Below, in pieces: positions 18,604-26,878 of a DNA stretch of 64,000 nucleotides. The notes under the pieces are model-generated. The model was not told the DNA's origin, did not search any database, and saw only the letters and a list, made by a program, of their open reading frames with translations. Position 1 is the stretch's first letter, and each line of letters opens with the position of its first letter. The DNA is taken from the NCBI GenBank assembly GCA_963806635.1, contig CAWDZA010000015.1:868001-932000 (forward strand), written 5' to 3'. Source of the DNA: CAVVEQ01 sp963806635. Its GTDB lineage: Bacteria; Chloroflexota; Anaerolineae; Anaerolineales; Anaerolineaceae. The position numbers and the translations under genes were made by a program.

Positions 18604-20062
18604 ACCAACCGTCTTTGAACTTTCCTCACCTGGCCGGATCGGCGTGAGGTACCCCGTGCCGGATGTTCCAGAATCCACAATGCCGGATGCCCTCATCCGG
18701 AATTACCTTCCCCTTCCAGAACTCTCCGAACAGGATATCATCCGCCACTACACGCGGCTTTCCAAACTGAATTACTCGGTAGATGGCGGGTTATACCCGC
18801 TTGGATCCTGCACCATGAAATACAACCCGCGGGTAAATGAGAAAGCCGCCCGCCTGCCTGGATTCGCTGGCGTGCACCCCTTTCAGCCCGTCGAAACTGT
18901 GCAGGGCTGCCTGGCGCTGATGTACAACCTGCAGCTCACCCTGGGGGAGATTAGCGGCTTTAAAGGGATCACCTTGCAACCGGCCGCCGGCGCGCAGGGT
19001 GAGTTTGTCGGTGTGGCCATCATCCGTGCCTACCACCTTTCCCGAAAGGATGAAAAACGTACAAAGATCCTTATCCCCGATTCCGCACACGGCACCAATC
19101 CGGCCAGTTCGGCTATGAAGGGCTTCGAGATCGTCCCGATCCCAACAGATAAAGACGGCAACATCGATCTGGCGGCTCTCACATCCGCCTGTGATGAGAC
19201 CACGGCTGGGCTGATGCTCACCAATCCAAACACGCTGGGGCTTTTCGAAACCCATGTTCTTGAGGTCATCCGCATCGTCCACGAAGCGGGTGGTCTGGTT
19301 TATGGCGATGGCGCAAATTTGAACGCCCTGCTTGGCATCGTCCGCCCTGGCGACTTGGGTATCGATATCATGCACTTCAACCTGCATAAGACCTTCTCTA
19401 CGCCTCATGGCGGGGGTGGTCCGGGTTCAGGTCCTGTAGGAGTTACAGAAAACTTGGTGGATTTTTTGCCCACACCGGTGATCGATATCATCGAAAACGG
19501 CTCTGAGGATATGGCTCCGCTTTACGGTTTCCGCACACCAAGCCATTCGATCGGCCGGGTTAAATCCTTCAACGGTCATTTTGGCATGCTGGTGCGAGCA
19601 TTCACCTACATCAGTATGTATGGCGGCGATGGTCTCCGCAATATTTCAGAGTATGCCGTCCTTAATGCAAATTACCTCCTATCGCGGATTCGAAACGAGT
19701 ACAAATTAGCGTATGACCGCGTCTGTATGCACGAATTTGTCCTCGAAGGCCGCTGGGACGATGCTCCCGGGGTTATTGCACTGGATATCGCAAAGCGGTT
19801 GATGGATTATGGGTTTCACCCGCCCACGAATTACTTTCCGCTCATCGTGCATGATGCGCTGATGATTGAGCCGACTGAAACAGAAAACAAGCAAACCCTG
19901 GATGCCTTCGCAGATGCGCTCATCGCCATCGCTGCGGAAGCCAAAACCAACCCGGACCTTCTCAAATCCGCCCCGCATGTCACCCCCGTGGGCAGGCTGG
20001 ATGAAGTCAAGGCTGCCCGCGACCTGGTGCTGTGCTGCTGGATTCCTGACCGCGAAGATTGA
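18596..20062 (+). CDS. gcvPB: Glycine dehydrogenase (decarboxylating) subunit 2
   Basis: 488-residue PLP-binding half of the P protein. The cofactor lysine is in MHFNLHKTFSTPHGGGGPGSGP (about residue 268). Other conserved parts are YPLGSCTMKYNPR, QPAAGAQGE, DSAHGTNPASS and the C-terminal HPPTNYFPLIVHDALMIEPTETE. It decarboxylates glycine and loads the aminomethyl group on lipoyl-GcvH. It closes the gcvH-PA-PB operon. A T-rich stretch follows the stop but no strong hairpin. Confidence 0.97.
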   Translation: MAEPTVFELSSPGRIGVRYPVPDVPESTMPDALIRNYLPLPELSEQDIIRHYTRLSKLNYSVDGGLYPLGSCTMKYNPRVNEKAARLPGFAGVHPFQPVETVQGCLALMYNLQLTLGEISGFKGITLQPAAGAQGEFVGVAIIRAYHLSRKDEKRTKILIPDSAHGTNPASSAMKGFEIVPIPTDKDGNIDLAALTSACDETTAGLMLTNPNTLGLFETHVLEVIRIVHEAGGLVYGDGANLNALLGIVRPGDLGIDIMHFNLHKTFSTPHGGGGPGSGPVGVTENLVDFLPTPVIDIIENGSEDMAPLYGFRTPSHSIGRVKSFNGHFGMLVRAFTYISMYGGDGLRNISEYAVLNANYLLSRIRNEYKLAYDRVCMHEFVLEGRWDDAPGVIALDIAKRLMDYGFHPPTNYFPLIVHDALMIEPTETENKQTLDAFADALIAIAAEAKTNPDLLKSAPHVTPVGRLDEVKAARDLVLCCWIPDRED

Positions 20063-20115
20063 TCGGGCTGGTTTTTTTGTTTGCATTTTTGTAATTGCCG
20101 ATTTCCCGGGTGCTG

Positions 20116-20144
20116 TTGTATTCAACCGCTAAAAAGCGGATAAT
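20116..20144 (+). promoter_or_regulatory. Sigma-70-type promoter of the Flp-like pilin gene
   Basis: TTGTAT, 17-bp spacer, GATAAT. The spacer includes a small CCGCT/AGCGG inverted repeat. It lies 25 bp before the GTG start with AAGGAGG between, making the small gene an independent unit. Confidence 0.5.
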
Positions 20145-20169
20145 AGTATTTGGAAGGAGGTGGTCGAAT

Positions 20170-20316
20170 GTGAACTACCATCAGCTGGAAAAAGGGCAGG
20201 GGTTTCTTGAATATGCATTAATTCTTATTATTGTTTCGATTCTGGTTGTTGCCGCCCTTGCCCTGATGGGACCTGCCATTGGCAAGCTCTATAGTGATGT
20301 AATTCCGATGATCTGA
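20170..20316 (+). CDS. Flp/Fap-type pilin-like small protein
   Basis: 48 residues from GTG 20170; AAGGAGG stands 9 bp upstream, and the ATG just before it opens straight onto a stop. The sequence has the class IVb (Flp) prepilin pattern: a short polar leader ending in Gly, then QGFLEYALILI with Glu at +5 and Tyr at +6 if cut after KG, and one hydrophobic helix of about 22 residues. This fits cleavage by a TadV-like prepilin peptidase and assembly into a Flp fibre. No tad/cpa assembly genes are in this window, so the gene is an orphan here. It has its own promoter and terminator. Confidence 0.75.
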   Translation: MNYHQLEKGQGFLEYALILIIVSILVVAALALMGPAIGKLYSDVIPMI

Positions 20317-20331
20317 TCCAGCCTGGCAAAT

Positions 20332-20370
20332 AAAACAGCAGCGAATACCGCTGCTGTTTTATTATTATTA
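20332..20370 (+). terminator. Rho-independent terminator after the Flp-like gene
   Basis: Perfect 12-bp stem (AAAACAGCAGCG / CGCTGCTGTTTT) with loop AATAC, followed by an A/T-rich tail. It starts 16 bp after the pilin stop. Confidence 0.85.
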
Positions 20371-20409
20371 CTAATTCATCATTTTCTTTGCTTTTTATGT
20401 AATTATCTG

Positions 20410-20437
20410 TTGACTTTTTCCTTTTTCGGTATATTAT
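20410..20437 (+). promoter_or_regulatory. Promoter of the Lrp/AsnC gene, probably leaderless transcript
   Basis: TTGACT, 16-bp spacer, TATTAT. The -10 box ends 6 bp before the ATG at 20444, so the predicted transcription start coincides with the start codon and there is no room for a Shine-Dalgarno. Confidence 0.6.
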
Positions 20438-20443
20438 ATAGGC

Positions 20444-20911
20444 ATGAATCGCGTTATCAGCAATCCTGGGCGGAATGTGCTGGACGACATCGATTTACAG
20501 ATCATTTCTGAACTTCAAAAAGACGGCCGGGCAGCTTTTTCCCAAATCGCGGAAACGATGGGGTTTTCTCCGGGGATGATCCGCCTGCGCTATAACAGGC
20601 TGGTTGAATCCGGATTCCTCAAAGTGCTGGCTATCTCCAATCCCGTGAAGATGGGCTACAAATTCATGGCGATGATCGGGATAAAAGTGGAAGGCAGTAA
20701 GCTTAATCGTGTTGCTGAAATGATTGCTGAATTGGATGAAGTGATCTATTTGATCGCAACCAGCGGGGCTTATGACCTTTTTGCGGAGGTGATATGCACA
20801 GACCAGGACAATCTCCTTAAATTTCTCGGAGAAAAATTAACCCCAATTGATGGCATTCGGGAAACAGAAACTTTTATTCACCTGAAAATCGTAAAAGAAG
20901 TTTATTTTTAG
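20444..20911 (+). CDS. Lrp/AsnC family transcriptional regulator
   Basis: 155 residues, standard length. N-terminal helix-turn-helix (LDDIDLQIISELQKDGRAAF, IAETMGFSPGMIRLRYNRLVESGFLKV) and a C-terminal RAM/AsnC ligand and oligomerisation domain (about residues 75-150). Family members sense amino acids and control their transport and breakdown. It heads a cluster of saccharopine dehydrogenase-like, APC permease and aminotransferase genes that it probably controls. Translation is likely leaderless. Confidence 0.92.
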   Translation: MNRVISNPGRNVLDDIDLQIISELQKDGRAAFSQIAETMGFSPGMIRLRYNRLVESGFLKVLAISNPVKMGYKFMAMIGIKVEGSKLNRVAEMIAELDEVIYLIATSGAYDLFAEVICTDQDNLLKFLGEKLTPIDGIRETETFIHLKIVKEVYF

Positions 20912-20961
20912 TTCCTACTGAACAATTAATTAATTTCAAAATCATTTAAACGGAGGAGAGT

Positions 20962-22180
20962 ATGAAGATTTTACTTGTCGGAGTTGGTGGAGTTGGCGAG
21001 GCGATTGCCGCAATTTCCAAACCTCGTCCCTGGTTGGAGTTGATGGTGCTGGCGGATTACAACAAAGAGCGTTGCCTGGAAGTTCAGAAGAAACTGGGTG
21101 ATAACGCAAAGTTCCCGGTGGAATGGGTGGATGCCAATAAGAAGGAAATGATCGTCGACCTGGCGAAAAAGTACAAGGTCGATCTGATCATGAACGCCTG
21201 CGACCCCTCTTTCAATGTGCCGATATTCGATGCTGCGTACGATTACGGGTGTAATTACATGGATATGGCCATGACCCTCTCCGAGCCGCATCCGGAAAAG
21301 CCATTCACGCATTGCGGGATCAAACTTGGGAGATTACCAATTTGAACGGGCGAAAAAGTGGGAAGAAAAAGGGATCCTGGCTCTTGTCGGGATTGGGTGT
21401 TGAACCTGGCATGGCAGATGTCTTTGCCCGCTATGCCCAGGACCATCTTTTCGATGAGATCGAAGAGATTGGTGTGCGGGATGGTGCAAATCTGATCGTT
21501 AAAGGCTACGAATTTGCCCCCAACTTTTCCATCTGGACCACCATCGAAGAATGCCTCAATCCACCGGTCATCTGGGAAAAAGAGAAAGGCTGGTTCACCA
21601 CAGCTCCATTCTCCGAACCCGAGATCTTCGAATTTCCCGAAGGGATCGGGCAAGCTGGAAGTGATCAATGTGGAACATGAAGAGGTTCTGCTTGTTCCCC
21701 GCTGGATCAACTGCAAGAGGGTCACTTTCAAATACGCTCTTGGGGATCAATTCATCGGCGTTCTGCGAACCCTGCACATGATTGGATTGGACAACAAAGA
21801 ACCGATCAAGGTCAAAGACGTGATGGTTGCCCCACGTGATGTGGTGGCTGCCTGCCTTCCCGATCCTGCGCACTTGGGTCACTTGATGGAAGGATTGACT
21901 TGCGCCGGTACCTGGGTAAAGGGCAAGAAAGATGGTAAACCACGCCAGGTTTATATTTACCAGGTCGCCGATAACGCAGACTGTATGAAGAAATGGCAGT
22001 GTCAATCGGTGGTCGCCCAGACCGGTTTCAACGCAGTCATCGGGTTTGAACTTGCTTGCAGAGGGGAAATGGAAAGCTACTGGTGTTCTTGGACCGGAAG
22101 CGTTTCCGCCAGAGCCTTTCATGGAAAAGATGAAGGATTTCGGTTTCCCATACGGGATCAAAGAAATGGACGCAAAATAA
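20962..22180 (+). CDS. Saccharopine dehydrogenase family protein, multiply frameshifted
   Basis: Rossmann-fold dehydrogenase opening with MKILLVGVGGVGEAIA (Gly motif) after GGAGGAG. The N-terminal piece reads to 21345. The next conserved parts lie in other frames: DYQFERAKKWEEKG from 21332, GVEPGMADVFARYAQDH from 21399, KLEVINVEHEEVLLVPRWI from about 21650, and GVLGPEAFPPEPFMEKM to a stop at 22178-22180. Joined, they make about 400 residues, the length of saccharopine dehydrogenase-like or lysine 6-dehydrogenases. Four frame changes in one gene mean error-rich sequence or a decaying gene. Its Lrp-permease-aminotransferase neighbours suggest lysine or related diamino acid catabolism. Confidence 0.75.
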
Positions 22181-22192
22181 AAGGAGGAATAG

Positions 22193-23773
22193 ATGGCTAC
22201 AGATTTAAGTAAGCAAATGGAAATTAAAGCCGAAACCAAAAAGCTAAAAAGAGAGTTAACGCTTCTGCCGCTGTTCGGTTTGATCTATTTCACCGTTTGC
22301 GGTGGCGCATTTGGAGCTGAACCGATCATCGGTTGGTCCGGCCCTGGTATGGCGATGTTACTTTTAATCATGATCCCGATCATGTTTAGTATACCGATCA
22401 TGCTTATGGTTCGGGAATTGCAGTCCATGATGCCTGCCGAAGGAGGCTATTACCACTGGATCAAACAAGGTATGGGACGTTTCGCGGGTTTTATGTCCGG
22501 CTGGTTGATGTGGATTGTCTCCTGGCTGGATGTCTCCATATATCCTGTCTGGGCGACCTACTATTTGACTTTCCTTTTCCCGGCGCTGAACGAAGGAACG
22601 ACCGTCGGTGGGGTCTATATATCAGCCAACGTCCTCCAGTTTCTCACTGCCGCCCTTTTAATCTGGGCTATTTCTCTCCTTCAGATCCGCGGGGCGAAGC
22701 TCACCGCACTAACCTCCACTTGGATCGGCATCGCCATGATCATCCCGCTTATCATCATGTCAATAGTGGGAATCTATTCCTGGATAAAAAGCGGAACAAC
22801 CATCGCATTACCATTCATCCCACCTAACTCTACCGTTATTGCCGCTCTCAGTACCGGTATATTCGTGGCAATGTGGAACTATATGGGTTGGGAGTTGCCC
22901 GCGGCTGCAGGGGATGAGATCGTCAACCCAAAAAAGACCTATCCGCGGGCTATGGCTCTCGTTCTTGTTGCTGCCATTCTTACCTACACCCTTCCCACAA
23001 TGGCAGGCCTTTATGGCGGCGCCGGGGATAATGGCCGGTACGCGATGTGGGGTATTGAAGAATACGAGGAGGGACAGGGGATTGGCGTGGTTCTTACCGA
23101 CAATGGGATCACGGAAGAGCAGATCGCCGAATGGGGAATTGATCCGACGTATTCGACCGGATGGGAATTCCCTGATATCGCCAAAGTGATCGGAGAAAAG
23201 GTAGCTGGACCGGACAGCCCTTTGGCAAACGGTTTGGGGCTTTTTGTGATGATCGCCGCCGTCCTTTCTATGATCGGCTTATTTATCGGGAACAGTCTGG
23301 GGGGTTCCCGAGTTCCCTTTGCGCTGGCTGAAGATGGAATGTTCCCGAAATGGTTCGTGAAGGTACATCCGAAATACGGAACTCCCTGGATCGCGATTAT
23401 ATTCGTCGGGATTATCTTTACCATTTTCGCCACAAATGCATTTGCTTTCCTGGTTGTCGCCGATGTATTTCTTCAATCTGTTGTGATCGTTATGGAATTT
23501 ATTGCGCTTTGGGTGCTACGGAAGAAGAACCCGGATTTCCCCAGGACCCGGATTCCTGGCGGAATGTTCGGATTGATCTTGTGTACGCTTGCACCATTTC
23601 TTGTCATCGGGTTGGCAGTGTATAGCCAGTTCGCGGAGGAAGGTCTTTCTTCCCTTGGCTGGGCTTTAGGTTTGGCAGTTATCGGGATTATTCTGTACTT
23701 TCCTTTCCTGAAGTGGATTAAACCTGGCGTAGCTGATGTCAACCCTTACGAAGCTCCCCCTGAAGAATCATGA
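22193..23773 (+). CDS. APC family amino acid permease
   Basis: 526-residue amino acid/polyamine/organocation transporter with about 12 transmembrane helices. Seen: LTLLPLFGLIYFTVCGGAFGAEPIIG (first helix with the GG/GAE substrate region), MMPAEGGYYHWIK, the central MWNYMGWELPAAAGDEI, and GGSRVPFALAEDGMFPKWF. AAGGAGG is 6 bp upstream, and the start is 13 bp after the saccharopine dehydrogenase-like gene, so same operon. A loop of about 60 residues between helices 7 and 8 (after GLYGGAGDNGRY) is longer than usual. Substrate probably an amino acid or diamine catabolised by its neighbours. Confidence 0.92.
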   Translation: MATDLSKQMEIKAETKKLKRELTLLPLFGLIYFTVCGGAFGAEPIIGWSGPGMAMLLLIMIPIMFSIPIMLMVRELQSMMPAEGGYYHWIKQGMGRFAGFMSGWLMWIVSWLDVSIYPVWATYYLTFLFPALNEGTTVGGVYISANVLQFLTAALLIWAISLLQIRGAKLTALTSTWIGIAMIIPLIIMSIVGIYSWIKSGTTIALPFIPPNSTVIAALSTGIFVAMWNYMGWELPAAAGDEIVNPKKTYPRAMALVLVAAILTYTLPTMAGLYGGAGDNGRYAMWGIEEYEEGQGIGVVLTDNGITEEQIAEWGIDPTYSTGWEFPDIAKVIGEKVAGPDSPLANGLGLFVMIAAVLSMIGLFIGNSLGGSRVPFALAEDGMFPKWFVKVHPKYGTPWIAIIFVGIIFTIFATNAFAFLVVADVFLQSVVIVMEFIALWVLRKKNPDFPRTRIPGGMFGLILCTLAPFLVIGLAVYSQFAEEGLSSLGWALGLAVIGIILYFPFLKWIKPGVADVNPYEAPPEES

Positions 23774-23805
23774 ATCCTAAACAGGGGTAGAAGCTTATAA
23801 TGAAT

Positions 23806-23846
23806 TGCAAACAAGGCTCTCAGGATTCATGAGAGCCTTGTTTGCA
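23806..23846. terminator. Perfect 17-bp inverted repeat downstream of the permease
   Basis: TGCAAACAAGGCTCTCA, loop GGATTCA, then the exact complement. There is no T-run after the right arm, so it is either a non-canonical terminator or an RNA-stability element between permease and aminotransferase. Confidence 0.55.
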
Positions 23847-24005
23847 CGTATCGAAGAGGTAATTAAATGCCAGTTTATTCATCAATTTAAAGATTAATCG
23901 CAGATGCTGGTCTCCTTTTTCCCAACAGGATTTTATCGATCAAGAATAATCTGTGACAGTTCTTACAATAGGTAATGCTAATCCCAAATCAATTAGGAGG
24001 AAGAC

Positions 24006-25364
24006 ATGCCTCAGAATCTTCAGGATGCCATAGCATATTCGCAAAAGTGGTTGAAGATTATTGAAAAAAAGGAGGTTAGCCACGAAGAAGGAAAAGAAAT
24101 TATTGAAGAGTGTAAACAGAATTTTGCGGATTATTTCAATAAGAATTGGCTGGATTATCGCAAATCCGTAACAGAAGCTGGCGACTGGGCGTGCACTGAA
24201 TGGACGGGTCGGGGAGCGGTTTTTCAGGATGTGTTGGGCAGGGAGTACATAGACTGCCTTGGTGGTTATGGAATGATGGATCATGGTTGGAGTCATCCGG
24301 AAGTGGTGGCGGCGGTTGCAGCCCAACTGCAACGCACCCCCATGCCCAGCCAGGAGTTGATCGACCCACTCCGTGGAGTCTTGGCGCGGTTAATGGCTGA
24401 AATCACCCCCGGAGATATTCAGTATTCCTTCTTCTGCGCCAGCGGAACCGAGGCGATCGAAGGAGCGATAAAACTTGCGAAAATGTATTCCAAAAAATCT
24501 GGATTCATCGTCGCCACAAAAGCTTTCCATGGAAAAACCATGGGGTCGCTTTCCATGATGGGTAAATCAGATTATCGTGAACCCCCGGGGATTTTATATG
24601 GCGGACCGGTTTATCACGTACCCTTCGGTGACGCTGATGCAGTTGAAAAACAGCTTGAAATCTGTGAGACGGTTGGAATCGGGATCGCCGGCGTGTTGAT
24701 GGAGCCGATCCAAGGCGAGGCAGGCGCCATCGTCCCGCCGGATGATTTCTGGCCACGGATTCGCGAGTCTACGAAGAAATATGGCGTTCTCCTCATCGCG
24801 GATGAAGTCCAGACAGGTTTGGGCAGAACTGGAAAATTATGGGGGGTGGATCATTGGGGAGTGAAACCGGATATTCTGGCTGTGGCGAAATCCCTTGGTG
24901 GCGGTGTCATGCCCATCAGTGCTTTCTGTTCGACCGAAGAGATTTGGCAGTGCATGATGTATCCAAATCCATTTATCCATACTACCACTACAGGAGGTGG
25001 TGCGCTGGCATGCTCGGCAGCTATCGCCTCTATTAATGTAATCCTGCGTGATGATTTCCCGAAACAAGCAGCTGAAAAAGGCGCATACATCATGCCCAAA
25101 CTACAGGAGCTGGCTCAACGGTTTGACAACATTTATGATTTCGTATGCGGGAGGGGTTTATTGATCGGGCAACATTTCAAGGATTCGCATGTCGGGTATA
25201 AAGTTGCCGCTGGTTTATTCAAGCGTGGCGTGCTGGTTGCTGGCACTCTCACCAGTGCGCATACGATCCGAATCGAACCCCCGATAGTTATTACGTACGA
25301 ACAGATCGATACCGTATTAAACAAGCTTGAGGACACTCTCGTGGAAATCAATAAATCAATGTAA
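24006..25364 (+). CDS. patA: Class III aminotransferase, putrescine aminotransferase-like
   Basis: 452 residues, matching putrescine aminotransferase (YgjG/PatA). PLP-dependent transfer of an amino group from putrescine or a similar diamine/omega-amino acid to 2-oxoglutarate or pyruvate. Seen: long N-terminal helix, FFCASGTEAIEGAIKLAKM, TKAFHGKTMGSLSMMG, LLIADEVQTGLGRTGKLWG, PLP lysine in LAVAKSLGGGVMPISA, and GRGLLIGQHF near the end. AGGAGG precedes the ATG. Its place with permease, Lrp regulator and saccharopine dehydrogenase-like gene suggests diamine or lysine catabolism. Exact substrate uncertain. Confidence 0.85.
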   Translation: MPQNLQDAIAYSQKWLKIIEKKEVSHEEGKEIIEECKQNFADYFNKNWLDYRKSVTEAGDWACTEWTGRGAVFQDVLGREYIDCLGGYGMMDHGWSHPEVVAAVAAQLQRTPMPSQELIDPLRGVLARLMAEITPGDIQYSFFCASGTEAIEGAIKLAKMYSKKSGFIVATKAFHGKTMGSLSMMGKSDYREPPGILYGGPVYHVPFGDADAVEKQLEICETVGIGIAGVLMEPIQGEAGAIVPPDDFWPRIRESTKKYGVLLIADEVQTGLGRTGKLWGVDHWGVKPDILAVAKSLGGGVMPISAFCSTEEIWQCMMYPNPFIHTTTTGGGALACSAAIASINVILRDDFPKQAAEKGAYIMPKLQELAQRFDNIYDFVCGRGLLIGQHFKDSHVGYKVAAGLFKRGVLVAGTLTSAHTIRIEPPIVITYEQIDTVLNKLEDTLVEINKSM

Positions 25365-25394
25365 CTAATTTTATAAATTGAATCTCAGAAATAA

Positions 25395-25440
25395 ATCGCC
25401 GCGGATTTTGGATAAAAATCAATCCGCGGCGATCGTTTAT
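25395..25440. terminator. Bidirectional terminator between convergent patA-like and ALDH genes
   Basis: Perfect 13-bp stem ATCGCCGCGGATT / AATCCGCGGCGAT around a 13-nt loop, with A/T-rich flanks (AAATA on one side, CGTTTAT on the other). It sits between two convergent stops. Confidence 0.8.
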
Positions 25441-25456
25441 TCACTAAAGAATTCGT

Positions 25457-26843
25457 TTACTTACCGTATTTCTTAAAATGCGGAGCAAAAAGAACTTCAG
25501 GATCTGGAATAACCGCCGGAATTGGGAAGGAAACCCAGGTCGTATTCAAAAAGTGTTTCCAACCCACATTCTCCGTGGTGATGTTCCCACCCCAGGTACC
25601 GCAACCCAAGGTCATGGTAAAGGCCATCCCATTCGTCCAATCTCCGCTGTTTCCATAACTCTGCGGCTGGCGCACCATCATACGGCTCACCTTGGCTTTC
25701 GTCGCCAGCTCCAGGATGTGTTCATCGTTCGTGGAATGTATCCCGCAGGAATGCCCATATCCGCTGAAGGCGGTAATGTCGATCACCATCTGAATGGCTT
25801 TGTCGAAATCCGAATATTTCCAGATCGTGACTACAGGGGATAGCTTTTCGGCAGAGAACATATCCTCCGCTCCGATGTGCTCGCCCATCACCATCAGGAA
25901 TGTGGTCCCCTCAGGAATTGTAATCCCGGCTTCGGCTGCGATCACTTTAACACTCTTGGCAACGATCTTCCCGCTCAAATGGCTTCCATCCGGCCACATG
26001 GCTGCTTTCAATTTCGCACGGTCCTCACCGGTTACCAGGTAACCACCCTGTTTCTTCAGGTTATCGAGCATGGTGCTAAAAATGGATTCGTGGATGATCA
26101 CGTTATTTTCCGCTGAACACGAGGTGGCATTATCAAAGGTTTTACCTTTGAATATTTTCACCGCCGCATCGTTCAAATCTGCGCTTTCATCAACGATGAT
26201 CGTTGCGTTCCCGGCTCCCACGCCGTAAGCTGGTTTACCGCTGCTGTAGGCCACCTTCACAACCCCAGCGCCACCGGTTGCCAGCACCAGGTCTACCATC
26301 GACATCAGTTCCTGGGAGAGTTCCATGGTCGGCTCTTTGATGTTCTGGATCAGATCTTCAGGTGCGCCTACCTTTTTCAAGTCCTTTGCGCATTTCTGTG
26401 CAAATGTAATCGCAGGTATTCTTTGCTTTTGGATGCGGTGCGAAAATTACTGCATTCCGTGTTTTTAGGATCGGAAGACCATTGCAGGGCATGGTGGATG
26501 ATGAATTCGTCATGGGTGTGATCGCGCCAATCACACCTACGGGTTTGGCGATCTTGACCAGCCCCTTCGCCTTATCCTCTTCAATAACACCGACGGTTTT
26601 CACCCCTTGCAGATCGCGGACGACCCCCAGTGTCTTTTTTTGGTGTTTGATCAGCTTATCCTCATAAACCCCCAACCCGGTTTCATCCACTGCCAGCCGG
26701 GCGCATTTTTCAGCGGTTTCCCGCTTGTAGGCTTCCCAACCGGCAGCCAGAACCATCTCATCCACTTTTTCCTGCGGCCAAAACTCGACCACTTTTTGTG
26801 CTTCTCGTGCTCGTTCCAGCATTTCCTGCAGGTTTTCCGTCAT
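25457..26843 (-). CDS. Acylating aldehyde dehydrogenase (SauS/EutE/AdhE-N-like), frameshifted
   Basis: Two overlapping-frame pieces: 26843-26358 (N-terminal NAD domain with KPVGVIGAITPMTNSSST) and 26380-25457 (catalytic domain). Joined length is about 460 residues, typical of CoA-acylating aldehyde dehydrogenases. The catalytic cysteine is in FDNATSCSAENNVI; the cofactor region GGAGVVKVAYSSGKPAYGVGAGN is characteristic of the acylating branch. The frame break is at a run of five A at about 26376-26383, a typical homopolymer indel. It turns aldehyde + CoA + NAD into acyl-CoA. Neighbouring aminotransferases could supply semialdehydes; succinate-semialdehyde, acetaldehyde or sulfoacetaldehyde are all possible substrates. 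Confidence 0.85.
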
Positions 26844-26878
26844 TTAATATTCCTCCATACCTTAAAGTGTTAAATCAA

